Below, one piece after another: positions 32,336 through 43,343 of a stretch of 64,000 nt of DNA. The notes under the pieces were generated by a model. It was not told the DNA's origin, searched no databases, and saw only the letters and a list, made by a program, of their open reading frames with translations. The translations under genes and the position numbers were made by a program. The first letter of the stretch is position 1; each line of letters begins with the position of its first letter. The stretch covers positions 3,252,472-3,316,471 of the forward strand of contig JAJEKV010000077.1 in the NCBI GenBank assembly GCA_021234155.1. Reading direction: 5' to 3'. Source of the DNA: Isoetes taiwanensis. Lineage: Eukaryota > Streptophyta > Lycopodiopsida > Isoetales > Isoetaceae.

Positions 32336-34120
32336 TCAAAATAACCAACTTAGGCATTTCTCCTTGGAGGTTGTTATCTCATTCATTGCAAGGCCGTCCA
32401 TTATAGAATCCAAGATGTCATCAGCCAAGCTTAAACCAAACTTGATTGCTAATTGTAAGCATCTCACCTCTCCATTTTTCCTCATGTTTTTGATGATCAT
32501 AGAATTAACCTGGTCTACCACAAGTACCCCTTGTTCTATCTTCTCCAATATCAAATATACCAAAGTGTTGGCAATCTGATCTTGGTGCTGCTGTTTGTTC
32601 CCAGAATACTTCTGGAAAAACAAATGCAAAGCTTGCACCACGGAGTCAAAATTTTCCTTTCTGTATCAATCAAGCATTATCAAGGAGGCAGGGAATTTCT
32701 GATTGAAGATACATCCATAGAATGACTTACATTGGAATGTTTAAAGGAGGCGTGTACACGTATCTCTCAATCATGGCACTCAGCAAACATTCTGTTTGAT
32801 CCTCAAAGCAGTCAAATAATAGCAGCCTACCTGCAAACAAAGTGTCAGAAAATTTGAAATGCTTATTACACTCCACTAGAAAGTGTCACAAAATTTGAAA
32901 TGCTATTATATCCACTCTTTAAAGTTTATATGCCCTACTCTAAAGTGCCAGCCCTTCAAGGCACATCACGTGCATGCATATATGCCAAAGCAGAAGCAAC
33001 TAGCAAGCAACCTAAAGACAAACATATTAAAATTCAGTCTCCAGTGCTAACTAACGAATCTGCTTACAAATTCAATCTGGGTCATTCTTTTCTGACGATG
33101 CCTTCAGCATGAAAACGAATCTTTTAAAGAAGAGAAAATGAATAAGACACAAATACATCCATTATTAATGACTTACCACACCCTACCACTGCAGCAAATT
33201 GCATCTTCATTGTTGGAGCATAAAGTGAATGCAGCAGTAAATGGCTCACATCCTCAAAGTTGAGGCAATGGTGGTGCATGTAAATGATGTCCATCAAAGA
33301 TGCCACTGCATATTCCCGTAATTCAAAGTCCTCCAAACAGAGGGCTGCTTCATAGATAGGAAGCAACTTGAGAAATGCTATCTTTGAGTGGAAACTGCAT
33401 GCTGTTGCAACCTTCAAAGCTTGAAGACGAACCTTGGAAGCCTTAGATTGCAAGCCTTTGTGTAGAATATTAGCAAGCCTGCTGTTTTCATACAGCCTAA
33501 TAAGATTATGATCTTCAAGAATGTCTTGTTTTTCTTCCAGGGCATACTAATGATCAAAGAGAAGAAATTACTCCTAGTCCTAAAATAAAAAACCAAAAAC
33601 TTCTGTTTCTTATGACCTAAAACGACGGTCAAATTTTGGGGGGAAACGTTTTTACCTCAACCAACCGAGGCTCCTCTAAGATATACCAACAGATTTCTTC
33701 TTCAATCACGAACATCATGTAGTCAAACTGGTCTGCATCTAATTGCTCTCTGTTTCGAACAATAGAGCTCGCCTGTTGGACGGAATCAAGAATCGCACAA
33801 AAGTTGAAATCTACAATCTGTTTAGCAAAATCGATGCATTCTTTTGCCGTTTCTACTGAATCTGAGATCAGAGCTCTTTGAAAGAGGCTGGAAGCCACTG
33901 TTTTCCGCGATTCAAAAGGCAACTGGACTCCAAGAACTTGCAGTTGTTGGACAATGGATTTCATAGCTGCTAGATTTTGGCAATCTGTGAAGAACCGGAG
34001 GCGCTCCAGCATTGATACAACAGACTGGCCTAAGGAAGAAGGATGATGAGAACTTTGTTTAAGGGATTTGACGTAGATAGAAAGGAGAAGCCAAAACTCA
34101 TTTCCTCGATTTTCCGCCAT
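32336..34120 (-). CDS. HEAT-repeat protein resembling condensin subunit CAP-G (four exons, intact)
   Basis: Exons are 34120-33656, 33546-33177, 32830-32731 and 32660-32336 on the minus strand. All introns are GT-AG, the phases agree, and the joined frame is 420 codons including the stop with no interruption. The start MAENRGNEFW is the first ATG. Exon 1 is helical with an acidic end (IEEEICWYILEEPRLVE). Exon 2 has HEAT-like pairs (SKASKVRLQALKVATACS, LREYAVASLMDIIYM). Exons 2-4 then read FAAVVGCGRLLLFDCFED, YTPPLNIP and VVQALHLFFQKYSGNKQQHQ. This order recalls the Cnd3 region of CAP-G ('aaEGLaKL.......P......LRQCLSvFFp.ya...... Q'). CAP-G works in condensin to compact chromosomes. CAP-G proteins are usually about 1000 residues, so this 419-residue form would be a short or partial paralogue. 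The function is inferred from pattern only; an unrelated HEAT protein is possible. Confidence 0.6.
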
Positions 34121-34637
34121 AGCCGTGGAAAAATAAAAGAAGTTACACCCAAATTTAAATCGTTCTAGAACATATTTATTTGTTCGTATCAGGAAATAGC
34201 CTAATTTTTAGTTTGGTTTTTATCTCTAGCGCATGCTTGCTTATACTCCATAGTCTCCATTATGTTGTGTAATTGAAGAAAGAGACGTTTATTGCATAAG
34301 AAAATCTAAAGTTAATGTGTTGTATGCAAAAATCGTATGAAGCTGACGTGGATATAGAGGTTTGAGAGAAATTTTCTAGTGAGTTTTGTACGAGAGAGTC
34401 TAAGTAGAAGTACACGAACTCATCTGTTACTTAGCTATAGTCAAATAGTCAAAGGTGTTTGAGGAGTTTCTATTTTAGTTTCCCAGGTGATGGCGATGGT
34501 CCGGAGCATGGCAAAAGAAACATTGTCCGGATCTGTGCATTTAGTGCACAGTGCGGATATGAAGAATGGAATACATGATAAAGACTTTGGTTTATGTCCG
34601 TAAGTATGTTAGATAGACAAGAATGTGGATGAAAGGC
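34121..34637. other. Upstream region of the CAP-G-like gene
   Basis: This should hold the promoter of the minus-strand gene. No unambiguous TATA box or conserved element could be fixed. A phrase GAAGAATGGAATACAT at 34561 recurs inside the right LTR of the neighbouring TRIM (35103), so repeat sequence begins here. Confidence 0.35.
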
Positions 34638-35203
34638 AGTGCACCCAAACAAACCCATGGGAGATGCTCGAGTGGATCTGGGTGTCGTGTTTACGAGACA
34701 CCAGCATAAATGGGTAGAAAGCGACTACTCATAAAACGTCCCGACCCTTGCAATTGGCTAAGGGCATGCCTCGGTTAGGAACGTTACATTTGGTATCGAG
34801 GCCATCGGGGCTCGAAGTTCGAAGTCTCCATGGGGGCAAGTATGGCGTATAATACCGAGACCCGCGTTAGGTCATGACTTAGTCTTGGACACCATGGGAT
34901 GGTGTGGTCTATGGTCTTGTGATGCTCGAGGGCGAGCATAGTTCTAGATGGGAGAGGTCATGACTTGGTTTTGGACACCATGGGATGGTGTGGTCTATGG
35001 TCTTGTGATGCTTAGCGAGGGGTCGAGCATAGTTCTAGTGGGAGAGATTGTAACGCACCCATGTGAGATGCTCGAGTGGATTTGAGTATCAAATGCGTTT
35101 TGAAGAATGGAATACATAAATGGGTAGAAGTTGATTACTCATAAAAGAATCTAGACGGTTTTTGTCCAGTTGGCTAAGGGCATGTCGAGGGGATGAGCGT
35201 TAC
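34638..35203 (+). mobile_element. TRIM (terminal-repeat retrotransposon in miniature)
   Basis: Two direct repeats of about 150 bp (about 34638-34788 and 35049-35203) share CCCATG(G/T)GAGATGCTCGA, AAATGGGTAGAA and TTGGCTAAGGGCATG. The left repeat ends TTACA and is followed by TGGTATCGAGGCC (34791-34803), close to the primer-binding site for initiator-Met tRNA (TGGTATCAGAGCC). The purine-rich GTGGGAGAGAT (35039-35048) precedes the right repeat, which begins TGTAACGCACCC. The inner 260 bp has no gene and holds an 86-bp tandem duplication starting at 34870 and 34956 (GGTCATGACTTAGTCTTGGA, CACCATGGGATGGTGTGG). The small size and absence of coding sequence define a TRIM, mobilised in trans. The repeats are clearly diverged, so it is old. 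Confidence 0.75.
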
Positions 35204-36039
35204 GGGAGAAGCAAGGGCAAGGTCTCCTATTTTTATGTGGATAGATTGAAATGGATGAAAGAGAACTGCCCGAATACTAATAGGACAACAATGCAGGCTC
35301 TTGGTAAATGGAAGGTCCTCGAGGTAATAGAGCTATATGCAGTGGACTGTGGCGTCTAATCCTTCCAAGAACGTCAAGGTAAGTGGATCACCGTTTTTGC
35401 AGCTTCTTGAATCATTCTTGTCAAGAATGACAAATCGCCCCACAAAACACAGCAGAATCCGGTCTGCCTTACTGATGTTGTCAAATGGCGTGGGGTCACC
35501 ATTCTTCTTTGTCCCTTGACTCAACTTAGTTTCGCACTGAAAAAAAAAATAGCTCATGTGAGTCACCCATAAGGCAGTGGTGATGAAAAGGCAACAAGGC
35601 AACAAGGAGCGATGAAAAAAGATACCTCATATATTTATGGTCATACAATCTATCATCTTTTATCCATCCCCCGCCCTCCACAATTTGCCTCATTATGTTA
35701 TTACCATTGAGTTTTAGTATCATATGTCAAACTTGTACTATTGATGGATGGCCGGCATTGTTGGGCTTTCATAACAACGTGTTGTTACAACATTGCCTTC
35801 CCATAAGATGAAGTTACATATTTGATAGATGTTCAATTATGGACGGATGGATGTTCAGTTGCAATCTCATTTGTTATAAATGCATTCTTCTAGTTGAATT
35901 AATCATGTATGGGGGTATACCCACTTGAAGCACTTTTTGATGTCCCCAATGGGGTTTTGCCCTCTACTCGATAGTCTGGCCACCCTAGACGCGAGTTAGA
36001 TAGAGGGCTCATACGACGGGTAGCCGTTGGATGGAAAAG
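35204..36039. other. Unrecognised exon-like segment on the minus strand
   Basis: On the minus strand near 35536 a pyrimidine-rich tract and CAG precede an open stretch (35535 to about 35385) that reads KLSQGTKKNGDPTPFDNISK, ADRILLCFVGRFVILDKND. It looks like an exon, but I do not recognise the protein. On the plus strand 35213-35330 reads GKVSYFYVDRLKWMKENC, also protein-like and unrecognised. The remainder to 36039 shows nothing. Confidence 0.3.
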
Positions 36040-36243
36040 GTCCTTCGTTGTATACCGTAGGTTGCCCTATATAGCGCAAGGAGCGTCACACTGTCCTTGC
36101 CATTATACATGCATGGCTGAAGTAGGTCCTTTTCCCACCAATTTTACAACAATGCATGGCCACTTTCACAACGAGGCATTGAACTCATGACCTTGAGTAT
36201 AGAATTTTAGGAACTTACCACAGGACCCATTTCCCAGAAACAG
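36040..36243 (-). mobile_element. tRNA-derived SINE, copy S3 (no tail)
   Basis: On the minus strand: GGTAAGTTCCTAAAATTC (A-box region, TGGTAAGTCC in relatives), then GAGTTCAATGCCTCGTTG (B-box region), then GAAAGTGGCCATGCATTGTT and CCTACTTCAGCCATGCATGT. It matches S2 (38396-38640) closely and S1 (37439-37680) less closely. The 3' tail portion is replaced by unrelated sequence. Confidence 0.6.
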
Positions 36244-36479
36244 AGGGTTATAATATAATGAAGATCTTGCATATTGTATATTGTAGTTGATATGTTAAAA
36301 TGGTTGTGAAATTATCCTTGCTTTAGTTTATGGTCCCAATTATTGCATCTACATATGGACATTGTCACCAAATGCAGCAACAAAAGAATGAATTATGTGA
36401 TCAAGCTCATATGGGACAACAAAGATTGAAACATGTGATGATTATCTTTATAACCTAATTTGCATTTGCCATACATAGT

Positions 36480-37400
36480 TCTCTATTTCCAATGTCGACC
36501 CCTTTTTCCAATGACGATGGGTCTTCGCGGGTGTCGTCTCTTTTAAAGCATGGTACGAAACAGGTCGCCTATTGTCTTGGCCTAAATTTCACGCAAAAAT
36601 TCTACTCTCCCATTGGGATGTGTCTGTATTTTGGTCTTTATAGGGGAAGGTTGCAAAAATTTACCTCTTATGGTGCAAGTTGGTGTTTCAGAAATGCTGA
36701 CTTGGGGCTGTCACAAAAATATCCACAAAGGCAAGCACTTTGTTGGTTCAGTATATTGCCTCCTCTTAGCACTACAGCCCCTCCCGTTGTCAGATGGGTG
36801 GTGCCTATAGATTCCACAGCCCGAATCTCGTCATACGTGGCATTGGTTTTACGATAAGTTGCTCCATCCTAAAGCTTTTGTACTTTGGTGGCAGGTTATC
36901 CACATGTGCCGGCATGTTAATGCCTTCCGGCATCGTTATGATCTTCGCATATCTGCAATATGGCTGCTGTACCTTTCAAACGTTGAGACTCTTAAGCATT
37001 TTCTTTTTCATTATCCAGAGGTTCAGTGGGCGTGGTCCTGGCTGCAAGGTTTTTTCAACAGTGCAATGGACTGTTGATGCTTCTTCCTGGCATCCTACTC
37101 CAAAAGCATGCCCCCTAACTAGACAAAGGGCATTCCATCTTGGTCCTGGCTGGCACACGCGGTGTTATTGTTGTGGCATAGGATAAGACACTGATGGCTT
37201 ACAAGTGTTCCTCCCTTGAGCCATACGCGAGGGAACATATTTGCATTTAATATCTTCAAATTTGTCCTTATCATTAGACTCCTATTCTAGAGTAAGCACA
37301 TAATACTTCAGGCTCGTGTTCCTATGGCATCTTCTTATGTTTATACATTTAGCACTTTTTGTACTTTTCATATTTGATTAATAAACTTTTTGCTTCATTC
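36480..37400 (+). mobile_element. LINE 3' region with zf-RVT domain remnant
   Basis: 36859-37077 reads LHPKAFVLWWQVIHMCRHVN, AFRHRYDLRISA, NVETLKHFLFHYPEVQWAWS, WLQGFF. This is the reverse-transcriptase zinc-binding domain found at the C-terminus of plant LINE (L1-type) polymerases ('KxxxFxWW...LPvn...R.....C..C....ET..HLFF.CP.a...W'). The cysteines of the C..C pair and the HC of HCPE are lost (HYPE here), and stops follow. The region ends at AATAAACTTTTTGCTTCATT, CTTCAAAAACAG (about 37380-37411), a LINE-like 3' end. The stretch 36480-36850 has open frames on the same strand but no clear reverse-transcriptase motif. SINE S1 abuts its 3' end. Confidence 0.65.
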
Positions 37401-37438
37401 TTCAAAAACAGAAAAGGGGAAAAAGACATCTAAAACAA

Positions 37439-37680
37439 TTATATAGATAGAATGATAGGTAGGTAGATAGGTAGGTAGCTAGATAGATAGAGAGATAAAT
37501 ATATATAGTTTTTAACATCCACGAGAAGCCGAAGCTTATGGGATAAACACCCAAATGGGACCTGGCCCTACCACTGTACGTGGCTGATGTGGTCCTTCTT
37601 TCACTAACTTTACAATCATCGTGGCCACTTTCACAACAAGACGTTGAACCCATGACCTTAGGCATGATAGTTTGGAAATG
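37439..37680 (-). mobile_element. tRNA-derived SINE, copy S1, with (TCTA)n tail
   Basis: On the minus strand the body has AAGGTCATGGGTTCAACGTC (B box GGTTCAA), GAAAGTGGCCACGATGATTG, AAGCTTCGGCTTCTCGTGGA and ends TGTTAAAAACTATA, followed by a TCTA/CCTA tetranucleotide tail (37508 down to 37439). It inserted next to the LINE 3' end. Confidence 0.65.
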
Positions 37681-37724
37681 AGTTGTTATTTAGAAAAAAG
37701 AAGAAAAAAAAATGAGTTCCAAAA

Positions 37725-38395
37725 ATAACCACATTACCTTGCTAGTTATTAGTCAAACCAATCTTATTAGGACATTAATAATCTTGATAGAGGTTCAAGC
37801 CCACGTATTTCATATTTTGAAATATTCAATTTAGGTAGAGGTTCAAGCCCCGGGTGAGAGCATGCTACGGTATACCACTTTTGGAACCTTCAAAAGTACT
37901 TGCATTAGGTACTACTAAAATTGGCATTTTCTGTTTTTTATTTCCATTGAAATTAATCAAAGATTTGCAAAATAAAAGCCAATAACATGTCAATCTGTAG
38001 TATTAAGATAATACCAATGCTATAAGAGGCTAAAATGCAGGAATCAACTGTTAAATAAGGAGTTATGATCCATTTATGCAAGTTTCCAGTACCCAATGCT
38101 GGGTACTTTTTTTGGATAGTTTTGCACTCCCTAAAAAGTACTTTGGGTGGTACACTCTATCACCGTATTAAGCGTACCCATATAGAGGTCTAAGACCCCT
38201 TATTTTATATTCCAGACCTTAGGCGAGCCCGTACTTCATATTTCAAAATCATAGGCGCCTCAATTATAAATGACTATAATATATAGAGAGAAGAGGCACC
38301 TAGAGGCCCCAACATATGGTCTGGGCCATAGGATCGACGGATCCGACAACTGAGGTTGTCAAGATGCACCCGTTTAAAGTATGTAGTACAATAAC
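37725..38395 (+). repeat. Rearranged relative of the 5563-7003 SINE array
   Basis: 37770-37830 carries CTTATTAGGACATTAATAAT, GATAGAGGTTCAAGCCCACG, TATTTCATATTTTGAAAT, homologous to the SINE in the array. 38196-38395 carries CCTTAGGCGAGCCCGTACTT, ATCATAGGCGCC, CCCCAACATATGG, GATGCACCCGTTTAAAGTAT, GTAGTACAATAACA, matching the rest of the array unit. Between them (about 37860-38150) is unrelated sequence containing AAAGTACTT phrases resembling 29540-29800. Confidence 0.6.
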
Positions 38396-38640
38396 AAGAA
38401 GATAGATAGATAAGTATTTTAACATCCACGAAAAGCCATAACTTATGGGATAATTTACAACACATCCAAGTGGGTCCTGCCCGTACCACTATACATGCAT
38501 GGCTGAAGTAGGTCCTTCTCCCACCAATTTCTCCCACCAATTTTACAACAATGCATGGCCACTTTCACAACGAGGCATTGAACTCGTGATATTGAGTATA
38601 GAAGTTTAGGGACTTACCAGAGGACCCATTTTCCAGAAAA
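38396..38640 (-). mobile_element. tRNA-derived SINE, copy S2, with (TCTA)n tail
   Basis: On the minus strand: CTCTGGTAAGTCCCTAAAC (A box), CGAGTTCAATGCCTCG (B-box region), GAAAGTGGCCATGCATTGTT, TTATGGCTTTTCGTGGATGT, TAAAATACTTATCTATCTAT. It has a small internal duplication (TCTCCCACCAATT twice near 38516). The complete promoter-to-tail structure makes this the best copy of the family in the window. Confidence 0.7.
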
Positions 38641-38644
38641 AGAG

Positions 38645-39075
38645 GGATGTATATTCACACGGGGAGTTACTCCGGACACCGAGAGCTGTCGGATGGGCAT
38701 ATTTACCCTTTATTCCTTGATCTGGACCGTACATAGTGATTCTCGTTTGTGGGACATGCCTGTATAAGTTTTTGTATAATGAATATTGAGGTTTGCAAAA
38801 CACTAGAAGGTTTACGGGAATGTACTTAATGGTGTTAATTTTGTACATGTATTGCAAGTTTTTTAGGGGCCATTTGGAAGGTTTACGGGAATGTACTTAA
38901 TGGTGTTAATTTTGTACATGTATTGCAAGTTTTTAGGGGCGCTCGCTGCCCTACGTAACCCCCCGTGTGAATATGCACCCAAACAAGGGGTTTTAGGAGG
39001 ATTTTAATTTAAATATGTTGGATGCAATGATTTGTGTTAATTAATGTTAATTATATTGATGTGTTGGTAGTTATA
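38645..39075 (+). mobile_element. Fold-back element M3
   Basis: It holds the M-family core: ATATTCACACGGGGAGTTAC, GATGGGCATATTTACCCTTT, GTGTGAATATGCACCCAAAC and the right arm TTTAGGAGGATTTTAATTTA. The left arm is missing, replaced by SINE S2. Inside, a 71-bp segment beginning GAAGGTTTACGGGAATGTAC is duplicated in tandem (38806 and 38877). Confidence 0.7.
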
Positions 39076-42000
39076 TTAAAAAAAGAGGGGGCCTTGGATA
39101 AAGGCCTTCTGACACTAAGGATGGCATAAATGCATGTAATAGTTTTACAAATTTTACTAATATTTATGTATGTAACAACCTTAGAAACACTTATGCATGT
39201 AATCCAATTACAAAACACAACTAGAAGGCAAACCCAAGATTTACGGAGCCATCAGATAAGAATTCCTTGCATCTCTAGGTGTAGTGGCGAAGCTATCTTC
39301 AATGAAAGTGCCCAAAAATCATTACGTAAAAGAAAAAAGAAAAGGGAGGTAGAATAAATGTTCCAAAAATAGAAGATATCCTTCTCTGTTGCAAGCATAA
39401 CATAAAATGATTTCTCATATTCACAAAATCCAGAAGAAATGATCGTTTTACTACATTTAAGTTTGTTGTCAAAATAACCCTATTGCTGCTTATATAATTA
39501 TTGCCGATTGTATATGATGGTGATGTAGTTTACATTAGCAAAACGCTGCAGGACATCCTTTAAAGAGGATGCCAACATAAGATTCATCTTATAACTCCTT
39601 CAGAGATTATGATAGTAAACAAAAGGCATGCAAAAACTTGCCAATGTATTGTGTGAAACATGCTGTATTCTATATGCAAATTAGGAGGATAGTTCTTAGG
39701 ATTTATTAGGAGGATAGTCATTAGGATTTATTATGATATTTCGAGATATTTCTTTTGTTTTAAAGCGTAAAGAAAGCCCTCTTCTAAAGTGACACGATCG
39801 AGATCAGACAATCTGAAAATCAAAGGCTGAGATGTATGTCAAGTGAGATAGGGGTTGCAAAATTAAAACTATACTATACATCTACAAACTTATGTAGAAT
39901 AGAATAGAGTTTTTATCGTGCACAGAGCCAAAGCTCATATTCCGCAGCATTGAAGGACCCCATTGTTGTTGGAGATGCAGTTGCTGAAAGTGAGAGTGGT
40001 GAACTGGCCTTGGCCATTAGTCTTTTTGCAAGTGGCACTCATGGTAGTGGAAGTCTGGTATTTGATGCTCGAACATGAATTAAAACCCGGCCACCTTGAA
40101 CAAGGCTTCCCCCATTGTTCCCAATCTGCGGGAGTTGAGATCAATCGTCTTTGCTTGACCGTCCCGTCCGTGGTGTGGCAATTTGCATCTAGCTCATTTC
40201 ACGAGAACCCAATATTCTTTGCATGATTTACGGAAGTCGCACTCCCCACTTTAACCCATTTTAGACATTTCAATCTAGCATGCATCCATTACCACGTAAT
40301 GCCGCGGTTGGTCGCTTAATTCTTTGCATTATTCTACTCATTTTAAAATGCCATAAATGTTCCTCCACACCATGCGGCGCCGCTCAAGCCTTCTCGATTC
40401 TTAGGAAGCATTTTAGATGCGCATTAGGAAGCCTTCTTGATTCTTCCGGAAGCATTTAGCGTCTTGATTCTTAGACGGGGTTTTACGGCAAGCGGCATCC
40501 AAGCTTTCTTACGCGCGATTTCTTCTGCCGCCCAGCTTTTCTGCGCTGCCAAGCTTTCTTTACCTTGCGGATTTCTTTCTTCGCGACCGATTTCTTACTG
40601 GCCATAGCCAAGTTCTCACCCGGCCACGAGGGTTTTCTTGAAGTATCTTTTCATAAATCACATAGCTTTATATATCTTTGCCTTTGGCAAAATCTCCAAG
40701 AATCTCCAAGAACACATTTAGTTGGCGAGATCTCAAGAACTTATTGCATTTGAGCCCCGCTCCAGAAGGAAGAAAGAATTTTTGAACCTGGAATCTTTGT
40801 ATTCGCGAGAATGGGAAGGGGCTAGGACACCTATTCCGCGATCTTTGCGAGAAGATAAGCGACCATAGCCCTGACTTCCAAGGTCGATAAAAAGGGCATT
40901 CTCGAAACAATCAGTATCTTATTCTCGATTGGGCGATGGTCTGCAGTTTCACATCTATTACTGTTGTTGGATTGAAGCTTAGCCCATCTATTGGGGCCCT
41001 AAGATTCCATGTGTCTTTTACGCAAGATTTGATCACAGGAGCGAGCTTGCCGCCCAAAAGCGAGTAAGGAGCGTAATTAAGCCCAGCGTGCATTACGTCG
41101 GGAAAGTTCCTTGTCTCGGAAGATTCCCTCGGGGAATATTCCCTCGGCGGCTACTTGCCGGACTTCGGCGGCCATTTGCGGCCCGTAACAAGCGCCCTTA
41201 ATCTGGCCGGGGGCATACTCAGCATCCCTCGTGGAATTTCCTCAGCGAACTTTCCCTAGTACATAATTTCTCTACTTACTTGTGTTTACGCCACAATGAA
41301 TACCAAGATAATCGAGAGGAGAATGGCTCGGTTTGATGCCATTTAGATCACATTTGTTTGTTTCTCCCTCCCATCCCCAGTACTTTTGCCTTTATAGCAA
41401 AATCCCCTTCCCATTTACACTTGCAAAAAAGTCGGGGCCACGAATCGGTGACCCTTTTTGTTTCTTTTTTCGACACGATTTGTCCATGATATTTCGTCTT
41501 TGCCGTTACTCGCCATGTAATATCAATTATCAACATACTGAGATAAAGATTAATTGGGAGTTTTATATCTCTCGATTGAAACAAAAACTTTTGGGCACCA
41601 ATTTCAAAAGAGTCCCATCTCGGCATAAACGACTTAAAAAATTAGCATCTCTGGATATCCACCATAAGAGCTATTGTTTTTAATCAACTTGTGATGCCCA
41701 TCTTCTATTCTTCCATTCTCATGGGTATTACGGGCCTACCCACCCGATAAAAGCAACTCTGTGAAATTGGGTGATAGAAGAAACAAAATCGGTGATAAAA
41801 CGTGAAAATGTAGAAGAAACAAAGCTGTGATAACTAGGAAAAACGAAATATAAACGGGCAAAAAAACTGAGATACTCAAGATGAAGTAAACATGATGATT
41901 AATCTGAAGGAATTGACATCCTTGGACATCCTTGGACAATTCTGATCAAAGAAAATTGTACTGCTAATTCTTCAGGAAGGCTGCAACGGCAATTTAGTTG

Positions 42001-42827
42001 TAATAGCCCAATTGCACGGCCATATTGTTATGAAATAGAATTCTGCAGAAAATTATATATATCCAGAGTTAATCAGAGTTAATCCAAATAGCCTCGATTG
42101 TGACTTTACATAGTATAGTATAGTATGTGAAGAGATGTGAATGGCATCTCTTCATGGATGGACACATTCCATATCATCATGTCCTTTCACATAGATTGAT
42201 GATGTATACAAGCATTATATCATTTGTGTTTGTTCGGGGAGATTAAACACTTATTTATTCGTGTTAATAATCCCCCTTAATCTTCATGAACAAACCTTCA
42301 AATCATCTTCTTCTTGAGACTTTATGGTGGCTTCACATTTTTGAGTCTTCATCGCTCCTTTCTATACTTGCAGCTTCGTCAATATAAACATTACCATCAT
42401 AATGTGGTCTTCACTACTATGGGTGTCATCAAGTGTGGTCTTATTCCCAAAACTACAAGTTAGATGCCATTAGGGTTGTGGACTTATCCTTAACTTCGTA
42501 AGCTGGAACACTTGAACTTATCCCAAGTCTTTGGAAGTTTATAAGATCGAACTTCCAAAATAACTCCAACTACTCTTCTCACATACAATGGGTGCCATTT
42601 GATATGGCTTTTCCCTAACTTCTCCCCTTTTTTATCTTGGAAACTTCCAACAAGATCTAGATTGGGAGTACTGGGCCTTGAGTGAACGTCTTCAAGGATC
42701 TAGAAGAGTTAATTCCCTATGGAGTACCAAACAAATGTGGCTTTAACATCATATAGATGACCATTAATTCGTGGGTTTAGGCATCCGATTTATGGATGCC
42801 TTTTATTGCTTTGCAGATTTGAATAAC
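39076..42827. other. Anonymous DNA with two exon-like traces
   Basis: 39952-40075 (+) reads DPIVVGDAVAESESGELALA, ISLFASGTHGSGSLVFDA, which looks like an exon following TTCCGCAG, but the protein is not recognised. Minus-strand 41093-40911 (MHAGLNYAPYSLLGGKLAPV, DTWNLRAPIDGLSF) and the GC-richer flank 41110-41260 are also protein-like without a match. 40380-40620 has repeated TTCTTGATTCTT/GGAAGCATTT phrases. The rest, including 42000-42800, shows no gene. Confidence 0.3.
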
Positions 42828-43343
42828 TTAACTGGAGTTTGATGACTCCGGATACTCTTGAGCTGATGTGGTCAAGCTTCCTAAGTTGGCGATATTCTTT
42901 GCTCGGTTTGCCAACGGAAAATCTTCATCTTCAGAATTGTGAGTGCTAATGCTTGAGCAATTTGTAAGATGCTTAGAATAGTGATATGGGGATCTTTCAA
43001 GATCAGAGGAATCACCTTCATAAGACTCGGTTGCCAGAATAGAGGAATCACTTGAAATTTCAATAATAGAAATGGAAGATGCAACACTCGCATTATTTCC
43101 AATGGGAATTGGAGTGTTCTCCTCTGAAGTGATCTCTATGGGACTCTCATAAATCCAGGGACCATTCAAGGAACAAGATTCCTTGGTATCTCCCCCTGGA
43201 TGGTGTAAAATATACACTGTTGCTGGAGCTCTTTGATGCTTAGAGCAGCAATATGAGTTCAAGTCCAGATTCGGATTATGTGAATTTAATTCACAATCCC
43301 TTATTTTAGCTCTTTTGCTGGAAGTGTTAAAGAGTTCTGGCAT
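42828..43343 (-). CDS. Unrecognised 171-residue Ser/Asn/Glu-rich reading frame
   Basis: An uninterrupted frame begins MPELFNTSSKRAKIRDCELN and is rich in Ser, Glu and Asp (EITSEENTPIPIGNN, SSISIIEISSDSSILATESY). Upstream on the same strand, 43470-43380 reads MDKGKGLVEGTKSNKY in another frame and 43696-43511 is open with NFSRAYSNLLKLHLSTQTCV. Together these look like one broken polyprotein-type or gag-like coding region rather than a single gene. I do not recognise the family. No reverse-transcriptase, protease or zinc-knuckle motif was seen nearby, so I do not call it a retroelement. It may be non-coding. Confidence 0.25.
   Translation of the reverse strand: MPELFNTSSKRAKIRDCELNSHNPNLDLNSYCCSKHQRAPATVYILHHPGGDTKESCSLNGPWIYESPIEITSEENTPIPIGNNASVASSISIIEISSDSSILATESYEGDSSDLERSPYHYSKHLTNCSSISTHNSEDEDFPLANRAKNIANLGSLTTSAQEYPESSNSS

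Noticed and set aside
42160-42290. Possible LTR/polypurine junction on the minus strand (AAGGGGGATTATTAACACG)
   Set aside because: No matching second LTR or primer-binding site was found at the other side of the nearby reading frames, and no protease or reverse-transcriptase motif lies between.
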